This document shows positions 23,464 to 31,387 of a DNA stretch of 38,981 bases, piece after piece. Origin of the DNA: a virus; IMG/VR virus record IMGVR_UViG_3300032053_000201, positions 1-38,981 of that record; one strand, 5' to 3'. Every line of letters begins with the position of its first letter. Position 1 is the first letter of the stretch. The position numbers and the translations under genes were made by a program. A model generated the notes under the pieces. It saw nothing but the letters and a program-made list of their open reading frames with translations. It was not told the DNA's origin and did not search any database.

Positions 23464-24047
23464 TGGCGCAGATCGCCCTTCAGGTGCAGGCGCAAGGCTT
23501 CCAAGAGATCGGCGAGGCCATCCGGCGCCTCGTCGCGAACCTGCAAAGCCCGAAGGGCCTGATGAGCGCGATCGGCAAGATGGTGGTCAGCCAGACTAAG
23601 CGCCGCTTCCAGGCGCACAGCGATCCCGAGGGTAAGGCGTGGCCACCCAAGCTCCCCATCTTCGCCGCCTGGGAAGGCGGGAAGAACATCCCCTTGACAT
23701 ACACCGGCGCGCTGATGCAGAGCATCGTGCACCGCGAACCGGACGATCTCACTACCGAGATCGGGTCTCCGCTGCCCTACGCCGCCCGCCACCAGTTCGG
23801 CGGACCGGGCAGCAAGCCCGCGCCCTTCTGGATCCTCCCCGAGCCGGGCGCTGCCGATAAGGGCCTGCCCGCAGGGAAGCTCGTGCTTCGCCAGACGCCC
23901 GGAGCGCGCCTCATCTTCATGAACATCAACATCCGCCCGCGGCCCTTCCTTGGCCTGGGCGACCGCGACATGCCGGCCATCCTCGAAGTCGTGCAGGCGT
24001 ACCTTGCCAAGATGCTCCCGGGCTTCAGCCCGGCGGGAGCCCTCTGA
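23463..24047 (+). CDS. Virion morphogenesis / tail completion protein (Mu gpG, P2 gpS family)
   Basis: 194 residues. Diagnostic segments are RFQAHSDPEGKAWPP, LTYTGALMQSI, YAARHQFGG and RPFLGLGDRD, matching the phage virion morphogenesis family. It caps the tail or neck at head-tail joining. Overlaps both neighbours (TAATG and TGATG). Confidence 0.85.
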   Translation: MAQIALQVQAQGFQEIGEAIRRLVANLQSPKGLMSAIGKMVVSQTKRRFQAHSDPEGKAWPPKLPIFAAWEGGKNIPLTYTGALMQSIVHREPDDLTTEIGSPLPYAARHQFGGPGSKPAPFWILPEPGAADKGLPAGKLVLRQTPGARLIFMNINIRPRPFLGLGDRDMPAILEVVQAYLAKMLPGFSPAGAL

Positions 24048-24499
24048 TGGCCGAGACGTATACCTCGCCCGTCGCCTTGCTGCTGCTCGCCCTCGAGTCG
24101 CTGCTGACGGACGAGACGACGCTCAAGCCGCGGTTCGGGCTGAAGTGCATCGAGATCGGCATGGCCGACGTGCGGCCGCCGGCGTTCCCCGCCGCGATCC
24201 TCGTGCCGGGCGTGACGCAACAGACGGAGAGCCAGGAGGCTACGCATACCCTCGCCCTCGCGCTGATCTCGCGGGCGGTCAAGCCCCGGACCGGCGTGCT
24301 CGGCCTGGCCGACCTGGCGCACACGATCAAGACCGAGATACTCGATCACTCGACGGAGCTGGCCGACGGCTGGGACGTGAGCGCGGAATTGGACATCGAC
24401 CCGCAGCTCATCGGGCGGGCCGGTGCCGACAACGACAAGGGCGGCAAGGACCTCATCTACGTCGCCGTGATCAACCTCACCGCAAGGAGACTGGAATGA
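24047..24499 (+). CDS. Tail terminator-like protein (Mu gp37-like)
   Basis: 150 residues, starting in a TGATG overlap. Mixed alpha/beta with a helical start (LLLLALESLLTDE) and strands such as FPAAILVPG and THTLALALISRA. Position between gpG-like protein and tail tube matches Mu gp37/tail terminators; the sequence similarity I can see is only general. Confidence 0.6.
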   Translation: MAETYTSPVALLLLALESLLTDETTLKPRFGLKCIEIGMADVRPPAFPAAILVPGVTQQTESQEATHTLALALISRAVKPRTGVLGLADLAHTIKTEILDHSTELADGWDVSAELDIDPQLIGRAGADNDKGGKDLIYVAVINLTARRLE

Positions 24500-24792
24500 A
24501 CCCAGAGAAGACCGGCGGCGCGACGGGCGATCCGCCGCCCGCCCTGAAGCAAGCCGGGTCCAGCGGAGAGCCGCCCCCCGGCGTCAAGCCCACGCCCCTG
24601 CCGCCGTCCCGGCCGCACGCCCCGGGCAAGCCGGTGCGGTGCTACGTGCTGCGGGACTTCGCCCACGGCTTCAACAACTACCGCGCCGGCGAGTGGATCG
24701 ACCTCGAAGGGGCATGGTTCGCCCACCACCAGAAGGCGGGCAACGTGACCGATTCGGCGGGGTTTCTCGCCCACACACAGAAGGAGGCCTAA
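24496..24792 (+). CDS. Hypothetical protein in the head-tail joining block
   Basis: 98 residues, starting in an ATGA overlap after AAGGAGACTGG. The first 50 residues are Pro-, Gly- and Lys-rich, followed by a compact YVLRDFAHGFNNYRAGEWIDLEG segment. Its position is that of Mu gp38 (DUF2635), but I see no clear match. Function is unknown. Confidence 0.55.
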   Translation: MNPEKTGGATGDPPPALKQAGSSGEPPPGVKPTPLPPSRPHAPGKPVRCYVLRDFAHGFNNYRAGEWIDLEGAWFAHHQKAGNVTDSAGFLAHTQKEA

Positions 24793-24795
24793 GCA

Positions 24796-26115
24796 ATGAG
24801 CCAATCCAACCAACTGCTCGACAAGGACTTCGTCTTCCGGGGCGAGTGCCGCGTCGCGATCCCCCTCGGGGACGGCGAGCTGATCTTCGGCGAGACGGAA
24901 GCCGTGAACGCCCGCTTCACCATGGAGGACGACACCCTCGAGCACGTCATCATGGGGCAGAGCCAGGTGGTGGACCGCGAGGTCAGCAAAGTCAGCGCTA
25001 CCGTGCAGTTCAGCCTCAAGGAGATCATGGGTCCGCTGGCCCAGGATCTGTTCGTCGGGCAGGGCCTGGCGCAGACGCTCGACACCTCGCCGCGGATGCG
25101 CCGCACGGCCAACATCCTGCGCCTGAAGCAGACCGAGAAGTACTACAACATCACGCCCTACGGCCTGCCCCAGGTCTTCAGCGAGGTCTTCCCCGTCGCC
25201 ACCGGGGTGACGCCCGCGGGCGCCGGCACGGGCACCTTCGCCGACGGCGCCTACCACGTCTGGGTGGTCCCGGTCTACGCCGACGCCGACGAGCACCGCG
25301 GGCTGAGCCTGGCCCTCCCGTTCAGCACGACCCAGCTGCGCGGCCGGCAGTTCGTCTACGGCACACCGAGCGCCAGCGCGCCGGTGACGATCAGCAGCGG
25401 CCCCAAGGGCATGACCGTCTCCTGGACGCCCCCCGTGCCGACCGCCTCGCAGCCCCGCTGGACGCACTTCGCCGTGGTGATCAGCGCGCTCGCCGGAGCC
25501 GACGATATCACCGACTCCGGCGCCAAGGTCGCCGCGCTGGTGGCGGGCGGTCTCAGCGCCGCGACGATCGCCGGTGCGGGCACCGACGTCTTCGGCGCCG
25601 TGCCCTCCCTCGCCGATCTGGCGAACCTGGAGTACATCAGCATCGTCAGCAGCACCCGCACGTACAACACACTGACCTCCGGCACGGACTACGCCTGGGA
25701 CAAGACGACGGGCGCCATCGCCCTCACCACGAGCGGCGCCGAATCCCATTCCGGCAAGGGATTCCGGGTCAATACCTGGGCGGTCTTCGCCCCGAGCATC
25801 GTGCAGCCCTTCGGCGCCGCGGCGAGCAACGAGCGGCTGCTCCCGGTGCGCCTCTACAACCTGCACGGCGACTCCGCGAACGCCAACATCTGGCGCCCCG
25901 TCGGCGGCATCATCGACTTCTGGGAGCTGGACTTCAGCCGGCTGCCCGACGACCTGCTCACCGCCCCCGGCCGCCGCTTCCACACCGCGAAGCAGGTGAC
26001 GCTGCCCGCCAACTTCAACCTGACCAAGGGCGCCATCGGCAGCTTCACCGCGTTCAGCCCCGAATTCAAGAACGCCCTGAACTTCTACGGCAGCGGCATC
26101 TCGGCGGGCGTGTAG
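24796..26115 (+). CDS. Major tail tube protein with inserted/Ig-like domain
   Basis: 439 residues after AAGGAGG. The N-terminal section, with VSKVSATVQFSLKE, fits a tube-forming beta-sandwich. The middle (about 140-250) looks like an Ig/Fn3-type domain (YHVWVVPVYADADEHR, GMTVSWTPP). The end returns to tube-like strands with GAIGSFTAFSPEFKN. It precedes the frameshifted chaperone genes, as major tail proteins do. Tube assembly around the tape measure is the inferred role. Confidence 0.78.
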   Translation: MSQSNQLLDKDFVFRGECRVAIPLGDGELIFGETEAVNARFTMEDDTLEHVIMGQSQVVDREVSKVSATVQFSLKEIMGPLAQDLFVGQGLAQTLDTSPRMRRTANILRLKQTEKYYNITPYGLPQVFSEVFPVATGVTPAGAGTGTFADGAYHVWVVPVYADADEHRGLSLALPFSTTQLRGRQFVYGTPSASAPVTISSGPKGMTVSWTPPVPTASQPRWTHFAVVISALAGADDITDSGAKVAALVAGGLSAATIAGAGTDVFGAVPSLADLANLEYISIVSSTRTYNTLTSGTDYAWDKTTGAIALTTSGAESHSGKGFRVNTWAVFAPSIVQPFGAAASNERLLPVRLYNLHGDSANANIWRPVGGIIDFWELDFSRLPDDLLTAPGRRFHTAKQVTLPANFNLTKGAIGSFTAFSPEFKNALNFYGSGISAGV

Positions 26116-26124
26116 GGCGAGGCA

Positions 26125-26152
26125 GTTGCCGGTTGCCGGTTGTCAGTTGTCA
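26125..26152 (+). repeat. GTTGCCG/GTTGTCA heptamer array
   Basis: Four units: GTTGCCG, GTTGCCG, GTTGTCA, GTTGTCA, in the gap between 26115 and the ATG at 26177, followed by GAACCAGGAGCAGGAG. Confidence 0.95.
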
Positions 26153-26176
26153 GTAGAACCAGGAGCAGGAGTAGCA

Positions 26177-26626
26177 ATGAGCGAGACCGAGATCAACAGC
26201 ATCAGCGAGGCCAGCGCCGCGATCGCCGCCTACGAGCCGCCCCAGCTCTTCGGCTTGACGGTGCGGAAGGTGCCCTGGATGAAGCTGCCCGAGCTCATGG
26301 AGCAGCTCGACAGCCAGATCCTCGCCGCCATCCGCACCTTCGCCGATGAGGAGACGGGCGACCCCGGCCCGGTGCTCGTCTCATCCCTCGCGTTCGCGAA
26401 CAAGCTGCTCCTGCTGAGCTGCCGCATCGACAGCGCCAAGCTGGAGTCGCTGGATATGGACTGGGACCAGGGCGCGCAGCTCGCCGCCCTGGCCGTCAAG
26501 GTTAACATCCAGGACCTGAAGGCGGTCATCGGTTTTTTCGCCGACGCGCTGAAAGACGCGCTGAGCGGTTTCAGGAGCAAGTCGAGCGCGGACGGGAGCG
26601 AGTCCTCGAAGCCGGACGAAGGGTAG
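26177..26626 (+). CDS. Tail assembly chaperone G (zero-frame product)
   Basis: 149 residues after AGGAG. Helical, with an acidic, Ser-rich end. It sits between tail tube and tape measure, the fixed place of lambda G-like chaperones. Its 3' part contains the slippery site T TTT TTC at 26533-26539 in the correct register. Ribosomes not slipping end at 26624-26626. G proteins coat the tape measure during tail assembly and are absent from the virion. Confidence 0.78.
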   Translation: MSETEINSISEASAAIAAYEPPQLFGLTVRKVPWMKLPELMEQLDSQILAAIRTFADEETGDPGPVLVSSLAFANKLLLLSCRIDSAKLESLDMDWDQGAQLAALAVKVNIQDLKAVIGFFADALKDALSGFRSKSSADGSESSKPDEG

Positions 26627-27000
26627 TCGAGCTTCCCTCGCACCCGTCCGCCCTGCATGAAGTGCTCGTCGAGATGGCGGGCGCCCTGGGAGGCGTCGAG
26701 CAGGCCAGGGCCCTCTGCCACGAGGAGATGCTGATCTGCATGGCCGTGATCGAGCACAGCCGCACCGTGAGCGCCCTGCAGGAGCAGCTCGACTCGTTCT
26801 ACTCCAACCCGCCCCTGCCGGCGCAGGACGACAACGGCAAGAGCGAGTGCGAGTGGTGCAGCGGGCTCGCCGATGTGGAGGCGGAGCTGCGGACCGAGCT
26901 CGACTGCTGGCATTACCCGCTGGACCATCCCCAAGGCGAGCGCTTTCTAGCAGTTGCCGGTGGCCAGTTGTCAGTTGTCAGTGAAGAAGGTGAGATGTGA
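26177..27000 (+). CDS. Tail assembly chaperone GT, -1 frameshift product
   Basis: Translation of 26177-26539, a -1 slip at TTTTTTC, then reading from base 26539 gives a frame with no stop to TGA at 26998-27000: about 274 residues, 121 from G plus 153 from T. The T part carries helices and a C-x-x-C (ECEWC) and ends in residues coded by a heptamer array. A separate start for T (GTG at 26662) lacks a ribosome site. The frame of T is exactly -1 relative to G, as in lambda G/GT. Confidence 0.75.
26533..26539 (+). promoter_or_regulatory. -1 ribosomal frameshift site T TTT TTC
   Basis: The heptamer fits X XXY YYZ with zero-frame codons TTT and TTC (26534-26539). Both tRNAs can re-pair after slipping one base back. 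About 88 bases of zero frame remain beyond it, while the -1 frame stays open into T. Confidence 0.78.
26953..26980 (+). repeat. GTTGCCG/GTTGTCA heptamer array, coding, end of GT
   Basis: Four units: GTTGCCG, GTGGCCA, GTTGTCA, GTTGTCA. They code the last residues of GT just before the tape measure ribosome site AAGGTGAG. Confidence 0.92.
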
Positions 27001-30000
27001 GCCCGGCGGGGAGCCTCACGGCCAAGCTCACCATCACGGGCAGCACGTCGGGCGCCGTCAGCGAGCTCAAGAAGCTGGAAGCTGGATTCAAGCAAGTCCA
27101 CGACGGCCTACAGAAATTCGATGCGGGTCTGCGCGGCCTGCAGCGCATCGCCGGGATCGGATTCGGCGCTTTGGCCGGCGGGTTCACTCTGGTGGCGCGC
27201 GAAGGCCTGAAGGCCCTGAGCACCGTCGGCAGCCTCACCCGCGGATTCGAGACGCTCCTCAAGAGCAAGGCCGAAGCCGACAAGCTCACCGCCGATCTGC
27301 TCAAGTTCGCCGCCACCTCCCCATTGAAGATCGAGGACATCGGCAGCGCCACGAAGTACCTCCTGCTCCAAGGCGAGGCCGTGAGCGGGCTGACGGACAA
27401 GTGGAAGATCTTCAGCGACGTCGTCTCGGCCCTCAGCACGGCCCAGGAGCCGATGCTGATGCAGGAGGTCGCCGAGTTCTACGAGCGCGCCAAGGCCGGC
27501 GCCCTGCGCGCGCCGATGCTGCTCAGGTTCGGCATCAGCAAGCAGGAGCTGAAGGAGTATGGCGTCCAGTTCGACGAGATGGGCCAGGTCATCAAGGAAG
27601 CGGGGATCACGACCGAAGCTGCCAGCAAGCAGATCGGCGAGGCCATCCTGAGGATCTTCCGGGACACCTTCGCGGGTGCCACGGAGCTGAAGCTCGCCAC
27701 AGCCGGCGGCATGCTCCAGGAACTCAAGAATACGCTGACTCCTGGACTCGCGCTTATCGGGAAGGAGGTGAATGATCAGTGGAAGAGGATACTGAAGAGC
27801 GTCAGGGAGGCGCTCGCCGGCCTGACCGGCGATCCGGAGATCATGGCCGGTTTGAAGGCGGGCGCGAAAGCGCTGGGCGATCTGCTGGAGCCGTTGGTCA
27901 CCGCGGGCACGGGAAAGCTGGCGCAGCTGGCCGCCCGTCTCAAGGAGCACCCGGAGGCATTGGCCGAGAGCGCGAACAAGCTCACCTTCGGACTGAAGGC
28001 GCTGGGTGTCATCCTGGCGATACTGGTGGGAGCCAGCGGCTTGGTGAGACTCGTGGATTGGCTGGTCAAGGTCGCCTTTTACTGCAAGGCCGCCGCCGTG
28101 GTTATCAACACGAGCTTAATCCCCGCCCTCGGCAGACTGGGAGTGGTGATCAGTGGCGTGAAGTTCACGACGATAGCGTCGGGGATCGCCTCCTTGGGGC
28201 CGGCTATTGCTAGCGTCGCGACCGCCGCGGCCAATGCCATCCCATTGCTCGCCGCGCTGGCAGCGGCATGGGAGCTGTATAACCGCATGAAGGGCGGCCC
28301 GCAGGCCAGCTACGCTCGTGAATCAGCGACGTCCGCCGCCCTGGCCTTGGAACTCGGAGGCCCCGCCCCGGGCATCCCGTGGGATGTAGGACAGATGCTC
28401 GCCGGCACCACGTCCAACATCGGCGCCTTGCGACTCGCCGATCTGGCACTGGATCGCGCTCGCGCCAAACTGCCGCGTGGTCGCAAAATCCTCACACCAG
28501 CTGAGACCGAACAGAAAGCCGCCGAAGACCAGGCCGCCAAGGATGCCCGCGAGAAGCTGGAGGCGGGGCTGCGCTCGTTCCTGCCGCCGCAATACAACAT
28601 CATCAGCTCCTGGTACGACTCGCTGCGCAAGGGCGGCATCCATGGCGGTGTGGACTTCCCGGCGCCCGCGGGCACGCCCGTCAAAACCATCGGGGAGATG
28701 ACGGTCAAAGCCATCTACAACACCTATCCCGGAAGCAGCAAGGACAAGGGCGTCGTGCTGGTCGACGCGCAGGGCAACTACGTCGCGTTGCACCACGTGA
28801 CCAACCTGCGCGACGCCCTGGGGCGCGGGCTGGTGGCCGGCGACATCCTCAAAGACAAGACGGCCTTCGCCGACCTCGTAAAGCAGAAGCGCCCGCACCT
28901 CGACGTGAAGGTAATGTCGGCGGCGGTCGGGCAAGCCTGGGAAGCCGCGGGATTCGCGGGGCAGCCTTGGCGCAAAGGGCAGACGTTCGATCCCCTTACA
29001 GCAGGGTACTTCGGCCCGCCGACCGGCGAGCATGCCGCGTCCGTGAAGTTCGGCTGGCAAGCCGCCGCGGCCAGCCCGGTGATGAAAGCCTTCGAGGACG
29101 CGCGCAACGAAGTCGACCAAATGACCCGCAAGCTCGCCGTCTACCGCGAGATGGTGCAGCAGGGCACGCTCAGCCAGGCGCGGCTGACCGACGAGGAGAC
29201 CAAGTACCGCCAGATACTCGCGGGCCTCTACGAGAAGCTGAAGATCAGCCTGAGCGCGGAGGACTTCACGGCGCTGCAGGAGAAGTACCCCGAGATCTTC
29301 GCCAAGATGGAAGCGGCGTCCAAGGAGCTCGTCAGCACCGAGCGCGTCGAGGGCCTGAAGGCGGCGATGAAGACCGCCGAGGAGCGCTTCAACGCCCTGG
29401 CGGCGCAGGTGGACAGCCTGCGGGGCGCGCTGCGCGGCCTGGAAGATGCATATTCCAGCCTGCGGGCCAGTCACGCCAGGATGAAAGGCTTCACGCTGGA
29501 AGCGGTGGGGATCGAGTACGACGCGGAGATGCGGCGGCAGGACCGGGCGCGCGAAGACCTGGAGCGGTACAGGGAGGAGAACGCCAAGGCGCTCGCGGCG
29601 CGAGAGCCGGGGGCTGTCGCTCAAGAAGCGCAGCTGGTAGCACAAGGGCTGGAGGCCATGAAGGGCCTCGTGGACATGGTCACCGGCCTCAAAGCCCAGG
29701 AAGGCATGGCGCCCTACGCCAAGGAGATGGAGGCAGCACTCGGCCCCGCTTATGAGTATTGGGCGGCGCAAGGCGAACAGGCGATAAGCGCCGGTGAGGT
29801 GCAGCTCGTCGCCGCGCAACAACTCGTCCAGGCTGGCGCTGATCTGAAGGGCGCTGCCGGATGGCTGCAGGCCGCGGCGAGCGCGCTGATGAACGCCGCG
29901 GGCCAGATCAGCGCCGCGCAGATTGCGGCTGCGACGGCAGCAGCAGCAGCGGCAATCCAAGGAACGGCACCGGCAATCATTCCGCCGGGAACGGCGGGGG

Positions 30001-30125
30001 CGGAACCCGTGGCCGTCGGGAGCATAGGCGCACCAGGATATGCCGCGTTGGGAACCGCGCCGGCGCTCGGTGGCGGCGGGACGACCCAATATTTCTGGAC
30101 GAAGCCTTGCGAAGGCCCCAGCTGA
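26997..30125 (+). CDS. Tape measure protein, first part, with M23-like domain
   Basis: 1042 residues, GTG start overlapping the GT stop. The N-terminal third has coiled coil and helix-rich stretches, and membrane-like segments lie at about 335-365 and 410-440. An LytM/M23-like peptidase region lies at about 535-640: His549-x3-Asp553 in IHGGVDF, HH at 599-600, but HLD (634-636) where HxH is expected, so catalysis may be lost. Helical coiled coil follows. The tape measure sets tail length and is ejected to aid DNA entry. The frame is interrupted by TGA at 30123-30125, and the same frame is open beyond it to 30842. Confidence 0.85.
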   Translation: MSPAGSLTAKLTITGSTSGAVSELKKLEAGFKQVHDGLQKFDAGLRGLQRIAGIGFGALAGGFTLVAREGLKALSTVGSLTRGFETLLKSKAEADKLTADLLKFAATSPLKIEDIGSATKYLLLQGEAVSGLTDKWKIFSDVVSALSTAQEPMLMQEVAEFYERAKAGALRAPMLLRFGISKQELKEYGVQFDEMGQVIKEAGITTEAASKQIGEAILRIFRDTFAGATELKLATAGGMLQELKNTLTPGLALIGKEVNDQWKRILKSVREALAGLTGDPEIMAGLKAGAKALGDLLEPLVTAGTGKLAQLAARLKEHPEALAESANKLTFGLKALGVILAILVGASGLVRLVDWLVKVAFYCKAAAVVINTSLIPALGRLGVVISGVKFTTIASGIASLGPAIASVATAAANAIPLLAALAAAWELYNRMKGGPQASYARESATSAALALELGGPAPGIPWDVGQMLAGTTSNIGALRLADLALDRARAKLPRGRKILTPAETEQKAAEDQAAKDAREKLEAGLRSFLPPQYNIISSWYDSLRKGGIHGGVDFPAPAGTPVKTIGEMTVKAIYNTYPGSSKDKGVVLVDAQGNYVALHHVTNLRDALGRGLVAGDILKDKTAFADLVKQKRPHLDVKVMSAAVGQAWEAAGFAGQPWRKGQTFDPLTAGYFGPPTGEHAASVKFGWQAAAASPVMKAFEDARNEVDQMTRKLAVYREMVQQGTLSQARLTDEETKYRQILAGLYEKLKISLSAEDFTALQEKYPEIFAKMEAASKELVSTERVEGLKAAMKTAEERFNALAAQVDSLRGALRGLEDAYSSLRASHARMKGFTLEAVGIEYDAEMRRQDRAREDLERYREENAKALAAREPGAVAQEAQLVAQGLEAMKGLVDMVTGLKAQEGMAPYAKEMEAALGPAYEYWAAQGEQAISAGEVQLVAAQQLVQAGADLKGAAGWLQAAASALMNAAGQISAAQIAAATAAAAAAIQGTAPAIIPPGTAGAEPVAVGSIGAPGYAALGTAPALGGGGTTQYFWTKPCEGPS
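28572..28910 (+). other. M23/LytM-like peptidase region in tape measure
   Basis: HxxxD zinc motif at residues 549-553 and a YVALHH strand are present. The final HxH motif reads HLD. Tail-length proteins with cell-wall domains help drill through peptidoglycan; here activity is doubtful. Confidence 0.55.
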
Positions 30126-30159
30126 GGGGCCCCGCAGACTCAGTGGTCCACTGAGAGTC
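30114..30159 (+). other. Two hairpins around the in-frame TGA of the tape measure gene
   Basis: GGCCCC (30114-30119) pairs with GGGGCC (30126-30131), with the TGA (30123-30125) in the loop. CTCAGTGG (30139-30146) pairs with CCACTGAG (30148-30155), extended by GA(C)/GTC. No T-run follows, so a terminator is unlikely; a readthrough or recoding element is possible. Confidence 0.55.
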
Positions 30160-30842
30160 CGGGAGCAGGATGGGAGAAGGGTTACGGCACGAAAACGGTT
30201 GGCGGCCCGGAGTTCAATCCAAGCGGCATGCGCTCCTTCGTGCTGCGAGCGGGCGGCGAGTACCTGGGAGGGGGTTACGGTGAGAAGTACAAGGGGCTCG
30301 GCATCCCCACCGCCGGCGGAGCAGAGGAGCAGCAGAAGGCGCAGGAGGCAGGCCAACAGGCGGGGCAGGACGCGCTCGGCAGCTTCGTGTCCGGCCTCCA
30401 GGAAGCGGCGCGGCTGGCGGGAGAGGCTCTGATCACCGGCGACTGGGCGAGCGCCAAGGAGGCTCTGGCGCGCGCGGTAGGAGACGCGCTCAAGGGCATC
30501 ATCTCCTCCGTCATGCCTAACCTGGGGCCCTTCGGCGGCCTGGTGAGCGGCTTTCTCGGCGGCCTCATCGACGGCCTGGTGAAGAAGTTCGGCGGTAAGA
30601 AGGCCGAGGTGCAGAAGGTCGAGGTCGTCAACGCCGTGCGCGTCATCCCCGACAGCCTCAACTACCTCATCGCCGCCAGCCCCACGTCCCGGCTCTTCGG
30701 GCTGCGCGCGCAGGCCGGCGGCGCCAGCTTCGCGCCCGGCGTCGCGGTGCAGATCAACTTCGCCCCGGGCGCGGATAAGGTGGTCACGGCGATGGTGACG
30801 GGCCGCCTGCGCCTGGCAAACAACTCCGGAGGCGTCCATTGA
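30126..30842 (+). CDS. Tape measure C-terminal part, same frame after in-frame TGA
   Basis: The frame continues without stop from 30126 to TGA at 30840-30842. Its sequence (VSGLQEAARLAGEAL, FGGLVSGFLGGLIDGLVKKFGG) is a typical tape measure C-terminus. The first possible in-frame ATG is at 30228 and has no ribosome site, so independent translation is unlikely. With readthrough the full protein would be about 1281 residues. A sequencing or assembly error, a real nonsense mutation, or recoding all remain possible. Confidence 0.6.
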   Translation, partial: GAPQTQWSTESPGAGWEKGYGTKTVGGPEFNPSGMRSFVLRAGGEYLGGGYGEKYKGLGIPTAGGAEEQQKAQEAGQQAGQDALGSFVSGLQEAARLAGEALITGDWASAKEALARAVGDALKGIISSVMPNLGPFGGLVSGFLGGLIDGLVKKFGGKKAEVQKVEVVNAVRVIPDSLNYLIAASPTSRLFGLRAQAGGASFAPGVAVQINFAPGADKVVTAMVTGRLRLANNSGGVH

Positions 30843-31387
30843 GCGCGATCTCCGCAGTCAGAATCTGGGGCAACGCCACCGTAAGCCATCTCGACTATCT
30901 CACGCTGAAGCTGGCCGCCGTGCTGCCGAAGTACAGCGAGCCGGGCGTGCAGGTCTCGGACCGCCTGGGGCGTTCGCATCTGATCGAGCCGCCCAGCAGC
31001 GTGTACCGCCAGTACGTCACCGGCCTGGCGATCACCTTTCCGGCGCGCTACTGCACGCTGCTCAACAACCAGGCGGCGGATACGCGGCGCTGGCTCAGCG
31101 CCTGGCTGGAGTACTACGTCAACGAGATCCGCCAGGAGCTCTTCATCTATACGAAGACGGTCGTCAAGTCGCACGCGCAGCCCGGCGAGACGACGATCGC
31201 CAACCAGAACGTCTATCGGTGCTACAGGGGGCGCGCCTTCACCGCGCCCCCGGAGCTGCTGGGCATGCTCAACTCGGTCGGCAACTCGCTGCCGCCCTAC
31301 GTCACGCTCGAGATGAACATCACAGACCAGGGGACGTTCAGTGATTGGGCGAAGGTGGCGGACAGCGCCGCCTGGACGGGGCGCTAG
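30839..31387 (+). CDS. Tail tip protein (distal-tail-like position)
   Basis: 182 residues. TTG start with CGGAGG 7 bases upstream, overlapping the tape measure stop (TTGA). Beta-rich with an YVTGLAITFPARYC strand. Directly after the tape measure, a distal tail or tail-tip role is probable from position; I do not recognise the family. Confidence 0.6.
   Translation: MSAISAVRIWGNATVSHLDYLTLKLAAVLPKYSEPGVQVSDRLGRSHLIEPPSSVYRQYVTGLAITFPARYCTLLNNQAADTRRWLSAWLEYYVNEIRQELFIYTKTVVKSHAQPGETTIANQNVYRCYRGRAFTAPPELLGMLNSVGNSLPPYVTLEMNITDQGTFSDWAKVADSAAWTGR

Noticed and set aside
24457-25983. 508-codon minus-strand frame opposite the tail tube gene
   Set aside because: Antisense shadow with Gly/Arg/Asp-rich random composition.
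26662-27000. Independent gene starting at GTG 26662
   Set aside because: No ribosome site; better explained as the T half of the frameshifted chaperone.
30123-30125. Genome-wide reassignment of TGA to an amino acid
   Set aside because: TGA is used as an ordinary stop in many ATGA/GTGA/TTGA overlaps across the window.
30123-30159. Selenocysteine insertion at the tape measure TGA
   Set aside because: The hairpins do not show a convincing bacterial SECIS, and a selenocysteine in a tape measure tail is not expected.
30205-30225. GTTCAATCC resembling a tRNA T-loop
   Set aside because: Flanking bases do not form a T-stem or cloverleaf, and the region is open in the tape measure frame.
28323-30839. 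838-codon minus-strand open frame opposite the tape measure
   Set aside because: It is a GC-rich shadow: His/Arg/Leu-rich with no motif, entirely opposite a well-supported gene.
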